DNA of 64,000 bases from an uncultured Clostridia bacterium (GTDB lineage Bacteria; Bacillota; Clostridia; Oscillospirales; CAG-272). The DNA lies in assembly GCA_946407735.1 (NCBI GenBank), contig CAMJPL010000001.1, forward strand, positions 24,182-88,181, read 5' to 3'. This document shows positions 25,538 to 34,988 of this stretch, one piece after another (position 1 is the first letter of the stretch; the number at the start of each line of letters is the position of its first letter). A program made the position numbers and the translations under genes. The notes under the pieces were generated by a model. It saw only the letters and a program-made list of their open reading frames with translations. It made no database searches and had not been told where the DNA came from.

Positions 25538-27598
25538 ATGGATCACAGAAAAAGAGCCGAGGAGATCGTCTCGAAGATGACCCTCGCCGAGAAAATGTCT
25601 CAGATGAGATACGACGCGCCGCCGATCGAGAGGCTCGGAATCCCCGGCTACAACTGGTGGAACGAGGGGCTTCACGGCGTCGCCCGCTCCGGCTCGGCGA
25701 CTTCCTTCCCGCAGGCGATAGGCCTCGCCGCCACCTTCGATCCCGTGCTGATAAAGACGATAGGCTCCGCCATATCAAGCGAGGCGAGAGCGAAGTACAA
25801 CGGCTACCGCAGATTCGGCAATACCGCCATCTATCAGGGACTCACCTACTGGTCGCCTAACATCAACATCTTCCGCGATCCGCGCTGGGGACGCGGCCAC
25901 GAGACCTACGGCGAGGATCCGTATCTCACCGCCCGCATAGGAGCCGCCTTCGTCGAAGGCATGCAGGGTGACGATCCCGACTACAACAAGGTCGACGCGA
26001 CGCTCAAGCATCTCGCCGTCCACTCCGGACCCGAGTCGATACGCCACAGCTTCGACGTGCACCCGTCCAAGCGCGACCTCTGGCAGACCTATCTTTTCGC
26101 CTTCGACTATATCATCCGTCACTCGAAGGCCGCCGCCGTCATGGGGGCGTACAACCGCCTCGACGGAGTGCCCTGCAACGGCAGCACCGAGTTGCTCGAG
26201 GACGATCTCAGAGGCAGGATGGGCTTTGAGGGCTACGTCGTCTCCGACTGCGGAGCGATATCCGATTTCTACAACGGGCACAACGTCTGCCCGGACGCCC
26301 CTCACGCCGCCGCGCAGGCGGTAAAGGCCGGCTGCGATCTCAACTGCGGCGGCTCATACGCCCATCTTATGGCCGCGTATGAAGCCGGTCTCATCGACGA
26401 GGACAGCATAACCAAGGCCGTCACGAGGCTGTTCGAGGCGAGATCCCGCCTCGGCATGTTCGACGACGGCTGCCCGTACGACTCGATACCGACCGACGCG
26501 TACGACACCGCCGAGAACGACGCCCTCGCCCGCGAGGCGGCGCAGGACAGCATCGTGCTTCTGAAAAACGACGGCATACTGCCGCTCAGCCCGTCCAAGC
26601 GCGTTGCCGTCATAGGCCCGGTCGCCGACTCGAAGCTCGTCCTTCTCGCAAACTACAACGGCACGCCGAAAAAGACAGTCACCCTCCAGCAGGGCATCAT
26701 CGACGCCGTCTCAAAGGCCGGAGGCAAGACCTTCTGCGCCCGCGGATGCGATATCGTCGGCAGGGACATCGGCAACTGGGAGGAAAATCCCTTCCGCGAG
26801 GCGCTGATCGCCGCCGGAAACTCCGATGTCGTGATAATGACCCTCGGTCTCGACCCGACCTTCGAGGGCGAGCAGGGCGACGGCTACAACAGCCAGCGCG
26901 GCGGCGACAGGGCCGACATAGATATCCCCGAGATCCAGATGGCTCTCTACCGCGAGATAGTCAAGCTCGGCAAGCCGATCGTCTTCGTCTCCGTGTCCGG
27001 CTCCTGCCTCAATCTCCGCGAGGCCGACGAAACCGCGAACGCAGTTCTCCAGTGCTTCTATCCCGGTCAGGAGGGCGGAAACGCTCTAGCCGACATCCTC
27101 TTCGGCGAGGTCAGCCCGTCGGGACGTCTGCCGCTCACCTTCTACCGCTCGACGGACGATCTGCCCGATTTCACCGATTACGACATGAAGGGCCGCACCT
27201 ACCGCTATTTCGACGGCGATGTGACGTATCCGTTCGGCTACGGGCTGTCCTATACGAAATTCGAGTATTCGTCGCTCCGCGCCGAAAAGGACGGATGCGG
27301 GCTGAAGGCGTCGCTTAAGATAAAGAACGCCGGATGCCGTGACTCAAAGGAGGCCGTGACGCTTTATCTCAGGCCGGACGACGTCTCCGACGGCGCGCCG
27401 AACGTGAAGCTCGTCTGTGTCGGCAAGGTCTTCATAAAGGCCGGAGATACCGCCGAGCTGACGCTCGATATCGAGCCGGACGCTTTGAAATACACCGACG
27501 AGGACGGAAATTACTATTTCCGCAAAGGGAAGTACACCCTGCTCGCCGGATCCTGCCTCGAAAAGTATGCCACGGCTTCGGCACATATAAAGCTGTAA
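25538..27598 (+). CDS. GH3-family beta-glycosidase (xylosidase/glucosidase type)
   Basis: The 686-residue protein shows the full GH3 arrangement: a TIM-barrel (NWWNEGLHGVARSGSATSFP), catalytic nucleophile Asp237 in VVSDCGAI, an alpha/beta domain (SIVLLKNDGILPL) and a C-terminal fibronectin-III-like domain. It lacks a signal peptide, so it would hydrolyse imported oligosaccharides. The NWWNEGLHG pattern is common in beta-xylosidases, but exact specificity cannot be fixed by sequence alone. Confidence 0.9.
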   Translation: MDHRKRAEEIVSKMTLAEKMSQMRYDAPPIERLGIPGYNWWNEGLHGVARSGSATSFPQAIGLAATFDPVLIKTIGSAISSEARAKYNGYRRFGNTAIYQGLTYWSPNINIFRDPRWGRGHETYGEDPYLTARIGAAFVEGMQGDDPDYNKVDATLKHLAVHSGPESIRHSFDVHPSKRDLWQTYLFAFDYIIRHSKAAAVMGAYNRLDGVPCNGSTELLEDDLRGRMGFEGYVVSDCGAISDFYNGHNVCPDAPHAAAQAVKAGCDLNCGGSYAHLMAAYEAGLIDEDSITKAVTRLFEARSRLGMFDDGCPYDSIPTDAYDTAENDALAREAAQDSIVLLKNDGILPLSPSKRVAVIGPVADSKLVLLANYNGTPKKTVTLQQGIIDAVSKAGGKTFCARGCDIVGRDIGNWEENPFREALIAAGNSDVVIMTLGLDPTFEGEQGDGYNSQRGGDRADIDIPEIQMALYREIVKLGKPIVFVSVSGSCLNLREADETANAVLQCFYPGQEGGNALADILFGEVSPSGRLPLTFYRSTDDLPDFTDYDMKGRTYRYFDGDVTYPFGYGLSYTKFEYSSLRAEKDGCGLKASLKIKNAGCRDSKEAVTLYLRPDDVSDGAPNVKLVCVGKVFIKAGDTAELTLDIEPDALKYTDEDGNYYFRKGKYTLLAGSCLEKYATASAHIKL

Positions 27599-27637
27599 GC
27601 CGAGGACCGCGCAAATATCTGCTGCAATAACGGAACA

Positions 27638-28474
27638 ATGAGATTCGACATACGCGAGACCGCGAAGGAAAGAGTCATACTCTGCGCCCACAGGGGCGTC
27701 TTCGGCGGGAACATACCCTGCAACACGATACCGGCGTTCGACTTCGCAATAGCCGAGGGAGCCGACATGGTAGAGCTCGACGTGACGAAATCGGCCGACG
27801 GCGGGCTGTTCATCTTCCATCCAGGAATGGAGCGGCGTCAGCTCTGCATGGATGTCAGCATCCAGAAGATGACGTCTGACGAGGTAAGGGCGCTGAGGCT
27901 CTGCAACGTCGACGGCGCGCGCACCGAGCTCGGGCTGAATACCCTCGACGAAGCGCTCGAGCACATGAAGGGGCGCGTCTACATCAACATCGACAAGTTC
28001 GGCGACAATCCCGCCGAGATCATCGAGTGCGTCAGGCGGCATGACATGAAGGATCAGATCGTCCTGAAATGCCCGCCGCAGAAGGAGCGTCTCGACGTCA
28101 TCGAAAGCTACGCTCCCGATATCCAGTTCATGCCGGTCATATCGAAGGCCGAGGGCGTGGACGATATCATGAAGAGCCGCAACATCAACTATATCGGCTG
28201 CGAGCTGCTGTTCGCCTCCGAGAGCGACGACACGGCGTCCGAAGAGGTCCGCGACGCCCTTCACAGGGACGGGCGGATATGCTTTGTCAACGCCGAGGTG
28301 TACGATTACAGGGCGGTGCTGACCGCCGGGCATACCGACGACGCCGCCGTCATGGGCGATCCCGAGTACGGCTGGGGCTGGCTCGCCGACCGCTTCGACA
28401 TCATCCAGACAGACTGGATAGGCAGCCTTTCCGGCTTCCTTGCGAGGACCGGGAGAAGGTACAGGAGCAGATGA
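27638..28474 (+). CDS. Glycerophosphodiester phosphodiesterase family protein
   Basis: The 278-residue TIM-barrel protein has the GDPD signature residues: AHRG, then an E/D pair in MVELDVTKSADG and a histidine in FHPG. It appears to be cytosolic. It lies between GH3 and GH36-like genes, 40 and 34 bases away; in such clusters GDPD-like proteins can act on sugar phosphodiesters, which remains inference. Confidence 0.83.
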   Translation: MRFDIRETAKERVILCAHRGVFGGNIPCNTIPAFDFAIAEGADMVELDVTKSADGGLFIFHPGMERRQLCMDVSIQKMTSDEVRALRLCNVDGARTELGLNTLDEALEHMKGRVYINIDKFGDNPAEIIECVRRHDMKDQIVLKCPPQKERLDVIESYAPDIQFMPVISKAEGVDDIMKSRNINYIGCELLFASESDDTASEEVRDALHRDGRICFVNAEVYDYRAVLTAGHTDDAAVMGDPEYGWGWLADRFDIIQTDWIGSLSGFLARTGRRYRSR

Positions 28475-28507
28475 AATACGGATATGACAAAATGAAAGGA
28501 AACGCCT

Positions 28508-30439
28508 ATGAAGGAGCGTCTTGAAGCCGAGATAATAAACGGCGCGATAGCGATAAAGAGCGGCCGGGAGACCGTGATGTCATTCACGGAGGCTTCTGTG
28601 TCGCTGGCATCCGGCGGTACCGTCGGGCTTAAGGTGTCATCCGCCGAGAGCGGGGACGACGGGCTCAGGATACGCTGCGAGGGAGACGGCATAAAGGCGG
28701 CCGAGTTCACGCTCCTCCGCCGCGCCGGAGGCATAGCGGCCGGGATCTCGCTCGAAGCGTCGGAAAAGCTGGCGGCCGAAAATTCGGTCAATATCGCCTT
28801 CGACACCGGGCGGCTGACCGGAGCCGTAACCATCCACCCGACGAACATATGGTGGACATATCCATCCTTCTCGCGCGTGAAATCCGAGTGGCACGAGAAG
28901 AACCAGCTCGCCGTGCTGCAGTCGGGCAACGCGCAGAAGATATGCTTCCTGCCGCTGACGGGAGACGATTTCTCGACGTATCTCGGCAAGAGCGGCATAA
29001 ACATCTCGGTCGGCGCGCCGACGGCGACAGACCTGTGCGGCGTGTTCATGATGATAACCGCCTCCGACAGCCCGATAAAGGCCGTCTCCTCTGCCTATAC
29101 CGGGGCGCGGAGCGAGGGATATATAAAGGCGCCGCTGCTTTCCGAGAAGAAGATACCCGAGTTCTGCGACTACTTCGGCTGGTGCTCGTGGAACGCCACC
29201 TATCAGGATGTCACCGAGGACAAGCTCATCGCGAAGATGGACGAGTTCAGGGAGAAGGGCATCCCGGTGAGATGGGTCATAATAGACGACGGATGGCAGG
29301 ACAGGCGCGAGAACCGGCTGTGGGATTTCGAGGCCGACAAGGCCAAATTCCCGCAGGGCTTAAAGCACGCCGTCGACAGGATCAAATCCTACGGCGACAT
29401 AAAGGTCGGCATCTGGCATACGCTGAACGTCTACTGGGACGGCATCGCCGACGGCAGTCCGATAGCCGAGAAATACAAGGACGACCTCACCTTCCTCGAG
29501 GGCGGGCAGATAATCCCGTCGCTCGATCCCGAGAAGGCGTATCTGTTCTGGAAGGATTATCACGCCTTCCTCAAGGGCTGCGGCATCGACTTCCTCAAGG
29601 TCGACAATCAGGGCTCGTATATGAACATCGTCCGAAATCATGTCCCGACCGCCTCGGCGACGAAGAACGCGCATGATGCCATCGAGCGTTCGGTCGCCGA
29701 GACCTTCGCCGACGATGACGGAGCGCTGCGCCTGATCGACTGCATGGGAGAGCCGGAGGAGAACGTGCTGGCACGTCCTTTGTCGGCTGTTAACCGCAAC
29801 AGCGACGATTTCTTCCCGGACAAGCCGAACGGCTTCGTCGATCATATCGTCCAGAACGCGTGGAACGCCCCGTGGCACTCGATGATGTACGTCTGCGACT
29901 TCGACATGTGGTGGTCGCGCCATGAGTCGGCCGATCAGTCGGCGATACTGAGAGCGATATCCGGCGGCCCGGTCTATGTCTCAGACAAGATAGGCGAGTC
30001 GGAGCCCGAGGTGCTTAAGCCCCTGATGGACGAAAACGGAAAGCTGTCGCGCTTCCCGCGCGCCGCGATGCCGACGGTCGACTGCTTCTTCACCGACTGC
30101 GCCGCGTCCGGCACCGCGCTCAAGCTGTGGAACCGCTGCGGAGAGAATTTTGCCGCCGCGGCATGGGACGTATCGGACGGGCCGGTTGAGGACGAGCTTT
30201 CGATATCCGACATCCCCGGCATAGACAGCGGAGTGAAGTATCTGGCATACGAGTATTACTCCAAAAAATGGCAGCGCTTCGATCTCGAGCACAGCGTCAG
30301 GTTCACGCTCGAGAAGAACGGCGTCATGGCGTGGTCGATATTCCCGATACGCGACGGCAGGATAAAGGCCGGGGCTCTTGACAGATACTTCCCGGCGGCG
30401 TCGGCCGAAAACACCATGAACGTGTCAGACCTTATTTGA
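28508..30439 (+). CDS. GH36-like/Sip1-related alpha-galactosidase
   Basis: This 643-residue protein resembles Sip1/raffinose-synthase-like GH36 enzymes: a beta-sandwich N-terminal region, then FGWCSWNATYQDVTEDKL, VRWVIIDDGWQD and the nucleophile segment FLKVDNQ (Asp366), and a MWWSRH motif. Such enzymes cleave or transfer alpha-galactosyl groups. It is cytosolic. The family name is firm at the fold level, but substrate preference is not. Confidence 0.8.
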   Translation: MKERLEAEIINGAIAIKSGRETVMSFTEASVSLASGGTVGLKVSSAESGDDGLRIRCEGDGIKAAEFTLLRRAGGIAAGISLEASEKLAAENSVNIAFDTGRLTGAVTIHPTNIWWTYPSFSRVKSEWHEKNQLAVLQSGNAQKICFLPLTGDDFSTYLGKSGINISVGAPTATDLCGVFMMITASDSPIKAVSSAYTGARSEGYIKAPLLSEKKIPEFCDYFGWCSWNATYQDVTEDKLIAKMDEFREKGIPVRWVIIDDGWQDRRENRLWDFEADKAKFPQGLKHAVDRIKSYGDIKVGIWHTLNVYWDGIADGSPIAEKYKDDLTFLEGGQIIPSLDPEKAYLFWKDYHAFLKGCGIDFLKVDNQGSYMNIVRNHVPTASATKNAHDAIERSVAETFADDDGALRLIDCMGEPEENVLARPLSAVNRNSDDFFPDKPNGFVDHIVQNAWNAPWHSMMYVCDFDMWWSRHESADQSAILRAISGGPVYVSDKIGESEPEVLKPLMDENGKLSRFPRAAMPTVDCFFTDCAASGTALKLWNRCGENFAAAAWDVSDGPVEDELSISDIPGIDSGVKYLAYEYYSKKWQRFDLEHSVRFTLEKNGVMAWSIFPIRDGRIKAGALDRYFPAASAENTMNVSDLI

Positions 30440-30458
30440 CGTTATGAAAGGCAAGACT

Positions 30459-31937
30459 ATGAACAACCACAGAATCCCGGCTCTAATACTCGCGGCGCTC
30501 ATTTCGGCGTCCGCCTTCGCCGCCTGCGGCGAAAGCGCCGGCGCCCCGCCGGCAGGCGATACGCTGCCCGCCGACGGACAGCAGGATATATCGGCGGAGG
30601 AGACCACGACCGAGGACCCGAACGGCCTCTCTCTTCCCGACGATCTCGATTTCGGCGGCGACACGATAATGTTCCTCACCGAGCATTCGTCCGGCTATGA
30701 CTGGTACACCTCGAAGGAGATATACGCCGAGCAGGAGAACGGCGAGCTGTTCAACGACGCCGTCTACCGCCGGAACATCGTCGTAGAGGACAGGCTGAAC
30801 GTGCATATCGCCCAGACGAATACCGACACGGCCGTCAACGTGGCGCAGAAGTCGCTTTCGGCGGGCGACACCGAGTACGACGTCATAATGCCGTACATAA
30901 ACAGCAATATCAAGCTGGTGCAGCAGGGACTGTGCTACAATCTGTACGATATCCCCTATCTCGATCTCGAGAAGCCGTGGTGGGATCAGCGGGCGAACGA
31001 GAATATGACCATCGGCGGCAAGCTGTACATGACCACCGGCGACATCTCGATCCTCGACAACGAGTGCACGATGGTAATGTTCTTCTCGAAGAAGATGGTA
31101 TCGGACTACGCTCTGACGTCGCCGTACGAGTATGTCACCGGCGGCACCTGGACGCTTGACACCCTCAATTCGATGGTCGGCACCGTGTTCCTTGACGTGA
31201 ACGGCGACGGCAAGTACAACAAGGACGACCAGTACGGCATATCCATCGCCGGCAACGCGCCGATATCCTTCTACTTCGCCGCCGGCGAGCGCATCGTCGA
31301 TACCGACGAAAGCGGCGAGCTGCAGCTCATGATGAACTCGAAGCGCGCTCCCGAGGTCATTGAGAAGGTCATCAATACCTGCCTGCATCCCGAGGGCTAC
31401 AACAAGATAAACAAGTTCAGCGGAGGCTTCGACGAGGCCTGCAAGATGTTCCTCGACGGCCGCCTGATGATCACGACCTTCGCTCTCGTCGACATCAACG
31501 GTCTGCGCGACGCCGAGTTCGAGTTCGGCATACTGCCGTATCCGAAGTTCGACGAGGCTCAGCAGGATTACAACTCCCTGATATCCTCCGGTCTCTCACC
31601 GGCGACGAGCGTCCCCTATAACGTGAAGAACAAGGAGATGTCCGGCGCCGTCCTCGAGGCTCTCGCCTACGAGTCGGTCGATACCCTCACCGTCGCCTAC
31701 TACGACAACGCCCTCAAGACCCGCTACGTCCGCGACGAGGAGTCGGGCGCGATGCTCGATATCATATTCGCTACCCGCGTCTACGACCTCGGCTTCATGA
31801 TGGATGTCGGAGGCCTGTCGAGCCTTGTCGGCAACCTCTACAACAAGAAATCCACCGATTTCGCGTCGGCATACGCCAAGGCCGAGCCGAAGGCGATAGA
31901 GCAGCTCGATACGCTGAAAGAGTCGCTGGCGGGGTGA
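30459..31937 (+). CDS. Extracellular solute-binding lipoprotein (carbohydrate ABC transporter type)
   Basis: MNNHRIPA at 30459 with GAAAGG upstream is the likely start, giving a signal peptide with lipobox AFAAC. The rest resembles type-1 substrate-binding proteins of sugar ABC transporters (SLSAGDTEYDVIMPYINS, YGISIAGNAPISFYF). The matching permeases are not in the window, so this is an orphan binding protein attached to the GH3/GDPD/GH36-like operon. It probably captures the oligosaccharide that those enzymes digest. Confidence 0.85.
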   Translation: MNNHRIPALILAALISASAFAACGESAGAPPAGDTLPADGQQDISAEETTTEDPNGLSLPDDLDFGGDTIMFLTEHSSGYDWYTSKEIYAEQENGELFNDAVYRRNIVVEDRLNVHIAQTNTDTAVNVAQKSLSAGDTEYDVIMPYINSNIKLVQQGLCYNLYDIPYLDLEKPWWDQRANENMTIGGKLYMTTGDISILDNECTMVMFFSKKMVSDYALTSPYEYVTGGTWTLDTLNSMVGTVFLDVNGDGKYNKDDQYGISIAGNAPISFYFAAGERIVDTDESGELQLMMNSKRAPEVIEKVINTCLHPEGYNKINKFSGGFDEACKMFLDGRLMITTFALVDINGLRDAEFEFGILPYPKFDEAQQDYNSLISSGLSPATSVPYNVKNKEMSGAVLEALAYESVDTLTVAYYDNALKTRYVRDEESGAMLDIIFATRVYDLGFMMDVGGLSSLVGNLYNKKSTDFASAYAKAEPKAIEQLDTLKESLAG

Positions 31938-31954
31938 TGAGGCGTCATGCCTTT

Positions 31955-32866
31955 TCAGTCGCCGAAGATGATCGCCGCGTAATCATCGTGGATCGGCATG
32001 AACCCGAGGCTCGTTTTCCTCGGCACCGATTCCCACGCCCTGTCGCTCAGCCATTTGTCGGGCCCGGGGATGAACCTGCCGTTGTCAGATTCCCACGCGT
32101 CGCTTGCGATGTATTTCCTGATCGAGGATTTCATTTCGTCGAGCAGACGCCTGTCAGGCTTAAGGGAATTGAATATCCTGACGGTATCGGCGCGGTGTAT
32201 CTTTCTCGGGTACTCTGACCAGAACTCTTTGAACAGATCGTTTTCCTCACTCGCGCCGCCCGCATCGCGGGCGGTTTTTTCTGTCCCGAGGGAGGGGCTT
32301 TTGGAGAGAGCGCGTGTATTTGTATCAGTATCTGTATAAGTATTTGTATCGGTATCTGTATAAGTATTTGTATAAGGGGCGCCCCCTGGCATGCCTGACT
32401 CACCCTCAGGGTACCATGACTCACCCTCTGGGTACCCCGACTCACCCTCAGGACATATGCGGTCACCCTCGGAAAGAAGTCCGGACGGATCGAGGAACGG
32501 CTCGGTAGCGATACTGTCGCCGCCCTGCTCCTCTGCCTCTGGTGAGAACTTTTTGCCGTTACCGCCGGTGTCCTCTGGTGAAGGCTTTGAGCCCGCTTTC
32601 GCCTTTGACTTCTGCTTCGGCGCCGACTGTGCCTTGACTTTCGCGGCGAATTCCTTCCCCTTCTCCGATCTGTCGAGATATCTGTCGAAATCCGAGCACC
32701 AAATCTTTATCAGGGCGTCGACCGGCTTGTTCCCGGTCGGCTCCGGCATCACGCCGCTGCGGACATAGGTGAAATACGCTTCGTAGATGAGCAGCCGGTG
32801 CTTCGGCGACAGCCCGGACAGGCAGTCGATCCTGTCAGAGAAGACTTTGATCTCGATATTCTGCAT
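31955..32866 (-). CDS. Phage-type replication-like protein (DUF6291-like), solitary
   Basis: The start MQNIEIKVF at 32866 has an AAAGGGAG site. The N-terminal part (SPKHRLLIYEAYFTYVRSG, VDALIKIWCSDFDRY) resembles DUF6291; the C-terminal region (FWSEYPRKIHRADTVRIFNS, GRFIPGPDKWLSDRAWE) resembles replisome-organiser proteins of phages and mobile elements. The middle has tandem peptide repeats: PEGES units and a Thr/Asp/Asn/Tyr tract encoded by GTATTTGTATC-type DNA repeats. No phage neighbours exist, so it is likely a remnant or domesticated gene. Confidence 0.75.
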   Translation of the reverse strand: MQNIEIKVFSDRIDCLSGLSPKHRLLIYEAYFTYVRSGVMPEPTGNKPVDALIKIWCSDFDRYLDRSEKGKEFAAKVKAQSAPKQKSKAKAGSKPSPEDTGGNGKKFSPEAEEQGGDSIATEPFLDPSGLLSEGDRICPEGESGYPEGESWYPEGESGMPGGAPYTNTYTDTDTNTYTDTDTNTRALSKSPSLGTEKTARDAGGASEENDLFKEFWSEYPRKIHRADTVRIFNSLKPDRRLLDEMKSSIRKYIASDAWESDNGRFIPGPDKWLSDRAWESVPRKTSLGFMPIHDDYAAIIFGD

Positions 32867-32911
32867 ATAAACTCCCTTTAATGGCGCAAATGAAATCGAA
32901 TGTATGAGTAT

Positions 32912-32940
32912 ATTATACCATACCGCTCCGTAATATGCAA
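32912..32940 (-). promoter_or_regulatory. Promoter of the replication-like gene
   Basis: Minus strand: TTGCAT, a 17-bp spacer and TATAAT, about 45 bases before the start. Confidence 0.75.
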
Positions 32941-33075
32941 GCGAAAGTCGTGTATCGTGTGTAAATTTTTGGTAACACTGACTGCGCATTACGCAGAATA
33001 ATAACAATCATACATCTGTTGTGATGCGATGCGGACGCATGTCTCGCACCGTCACTGCGTATGGATATATAATAA

Positions 33076-33105
33076 AAGGAAAAGGGACTTCCATATTGAA
33101 GCCCC
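33076..33105 (-). terminator. Possible terminator of the MurE-like operon
   Basis: On the minus strand an 8-bp stem with one mismatch (GGGGCTTC/GAAGTCCC) and a 6-nt loop is followed by TTTTCCTTTTATT. It lies about 300 bases beyond the MurE-like gene, past the palindromic repeat. Confidence 0.4.
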
Positions 33106-33189
33106 TGTCTTTGCTTTTCGATACGGCTCTCCGGTAAAGAATGGCAATAATTATACTAAATTCAGATTATTTCAACAAATATTTGTAGT

Positions 33190-33283
33190 AAAGCTTTTGG
33201 GAAAGGTGGGGGTCTGGGGGCGGAAAACCCTTTTCTCGAACCTTTGCGGCTTTGCCGCAAAGAGAAGGGGCTTTCCGCCCCCG
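33190..33283. repeat. Dispersed palindromic repeat, copy A
   Basis: Starts with a tag AAAGCTTTTGGGAAAGGTGGGGGTCTGG-like stretch and continues as a long hairpin (GGGGGCGGAAAACCC with GGGGCTTTCCGCCCCC), with an additional CTTTGCGGC/GCCGCAAAG hairpin at its tip. Copies B and C share the tag and stem. The 32941-33410 spacer contains only this element, the terminator above and a partial GCGATGCCCGCCCGCC motif at 33350-33369. Confidence 0.75.
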
Positions 33284-33410
33284 GATAGTAAATGGTTTTC
33301 TTAATTGAAATCAGTATTATATGAGTCCGAAATGATTCATCATCCGCAGGCGAGCGATGCCCGCCCGCCGAACGTCGCCGGAAGCCGCTTGGCGGAATCA
33401 TCCGGTCTTT

Positions 33411-34889
33411 TCAGAATATCCTGAAGCTCGGCTTTCCCGCCGCGCGCTTTTCGGCCTCGTCGAGCAGTATCTCCCGCTCGACGAAACGGACGTGCTTTCC
33501 TTCGATTATCTGATAATCCTCATGCCCCTTGCCGGCGAGGAGCACGATGTCCCCTTCCTCGGCGAGATCGGCGGCGTAGCGTATCGCGTCGGCGCGGTCG
33601 GCGAAGCGGACATACGGCGGATGCCTGTCCGCCTTGATTATCCCGCGCTCTATCCCGACGATGATGTCGAGAGGACGCTCGAAGTCGGGATTGTCGGATG
33701 TAAGTATCAGGTAGTCGCACAGCTCGGCGGCGGCCTTGCCCATAGCCTCGCGCCTCAGCTGCGCGCGGCCGCCGATGCAGCCGAACAGGCATATCAGCCG
33801 CTTCGGCGAGTAGCTTTTCAGCGTCCTCAGCGCCGTCTCAAGGCTCAGCTCGTTGTGTGCGTAGTCGATGATGAACGACGCCGGGAGCGGCGTCTTCACC
33901 GCCTCGAAGCGCCCCGGCGCGTGCGCCTTCGAAAGGACCGACAGCACCGTCGCCCTGTCCATTCCGAGCGTCTCGCAGACGGCGAGCGCGGCGAGCGAAT
34001 TGCTGACGCTGAACTCGCCGGGCACGCTCCCGGTCACATGGAAGGTCTCGGTCTTTATGCTGCCGTCGCTCTCATATCTGCTTACCGAGCAGTCGTACTC
34101 GGCGCCGATATGGTCCGCCGAATGCGAGAGGGAAACGTTCCCGGCCCTGAAATCGGCGAAGTCGCGCCTGCCGAAGGTGACGGTCTTCGGCGCGTATTTC
34201 GCCATGTACCCGCCGTACTCGTCGTCGCAGTTGACGACGGCGGTCAGGCAGTGAGAGAACAGCTTCGCCTTGCAGTCGCGGTAGTCCTCGAACGACTCGT
34301 GCTCGCCGGGACCGATATGATCCGGCGAAAGGTTGGTGAAAACGGCGATGCCGAACTCAAGCCCGGCGACCCGCCCGACCTTCTCGGCCTGACTTGACAC
34401 CTCCATGACGCAGTACCGGCATCCTTTGTCGGCCATCTCGCGGAAAAGCCGGTGCAGCTCGATCCTCTCCGGCGTCGAGTTGAGGGTCTTTTGATGCGTG
34501 CCGCAGAAATCGGCTCCCGTCGTGCCGATGAAGCCGCATTTAGCGCCGCACGCGTTCAGCGCCTGATAAATGAAGGTGGATACCGACGTCTTGCCCTTGG
34601 TGCCGGTGACGCCGATGAGGGTGAGCTCCCTGTCGGCGTGTCCGTAAAACTCCGCCGCCGCGTCGCCGAGAGCGGCGCGCGAGTCGGGGACGATCTCGAC
34701 TGCGGCGTCATGCGGCAAATCGAGCGCGCGCTCGGCGACGAATACGCGGCAGCCCTTGTCGTAAGCTGCGCGGGCGTAGTCGTGACCGTCCGAATTGAAG
34801 CCGGTGAGACAGAAGAACGCGCATCCCGCCCCGGCCTTCCTCGAATCGTAGCAGAGCGATGTTATTTCGTGTTTATCGTAGAGAAGCAT
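33411..34889 (-). CDS. murE: MurE-like UDP-MurNAc-tripeptide ligase with DNPD motif
   Basis: The start MLLYDKHEITSL at 34889 is used; a longer frame extends into repeat B. The protein has a Mur N-domain (LCYDSRKAGAGCAFFCL), the ATP loop GVTGTKGKTS, the PERIELH and MEVSSQ segments and a Mur C-terminal domain (IIDYAHNELSLETAL). MurE normally adds the third amino acid to UDP-MurNAc-L-Ala-D-Glu. At the amino-acid-selecting position the usual DNPR of meso-DAP enzymes reads DNPD (33684-33695), which argues against meso-DAP as substrate. It may be a second, specialised MurE paralogue. Confidence 0.85.
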   Translation of the reverse strand: MLLYDKHEITSLCYDSRKAGAGCAFFCLTGFNSDGHDYARAAYDKGCRVFVAERALDLPHDAAVEIVPDSRAALGDAAAEFYGHADRELTLIGVTGTKGKTSVSTFIYQALNACGAKCGFIGTTGADFCGTHQKTLNSTPERIELHRLFREMADKGCRYCVMEVSSQAEKVGRVAGLEFGIAVFTNLSPDHIGPGEHESFEDYRDCKAKLFSHCLTAVVNCDDEYGGYMAKYAPKTVTFGRRDFADFRAGNVSLSHSADHIGAEYDCSVSRYESDGSIKTETFHVTGSVPGEFSVSNSLAALAVCETLGMDRATVLSVLSKAHAPGRFEAVKTPLPASFIIDYAHNELSLETALRTLKSYSPKRLICLFGCIGGRAQLRREAMGKAAAELCDYLILTSDNPDFERPLDIIVGIERGIIKADRHPPYVRFADRADAIRYAADLAEEGDIVLLAGKGHEDYQIIEGKHVRFVEREILLDEAEKRAAGKPSFRIF

Positions 34890-34900
34890 ACCGATTGTTA

Positions 34901-34988
34901 CGTGGGGGAAAACCTCTTTCTGAAGAAAGAGGTTTTCCCCCTGCACCCCTTTTCCAGAAAGACTTTTTCTACAGTAAAAGTCTTTTTT
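34901..34988. repeat. Dispersed palindromic repeat, copy B (opposite orientation)
   Basis: A hairpin GGGGGAAAACCTCTTTC/GAAAGAGGTTTTCCCCC is followed by CTGCACCCCTTTTCCAGAAAG, the complement of the tag in the other copies, and then a second small hairpin with AAAGACTTTTT and AAAAGTCTTTTTT. It sits between the ATP-grasp and MurE-like genes, directly before the MurE-like start. Confidence 0.75.

Noticed and set aside
31955..32866. A prophage around the replication-like gene.
   Set aside because: No integrase, terminase, capsid or other phage gene is within 10 kb on either side.
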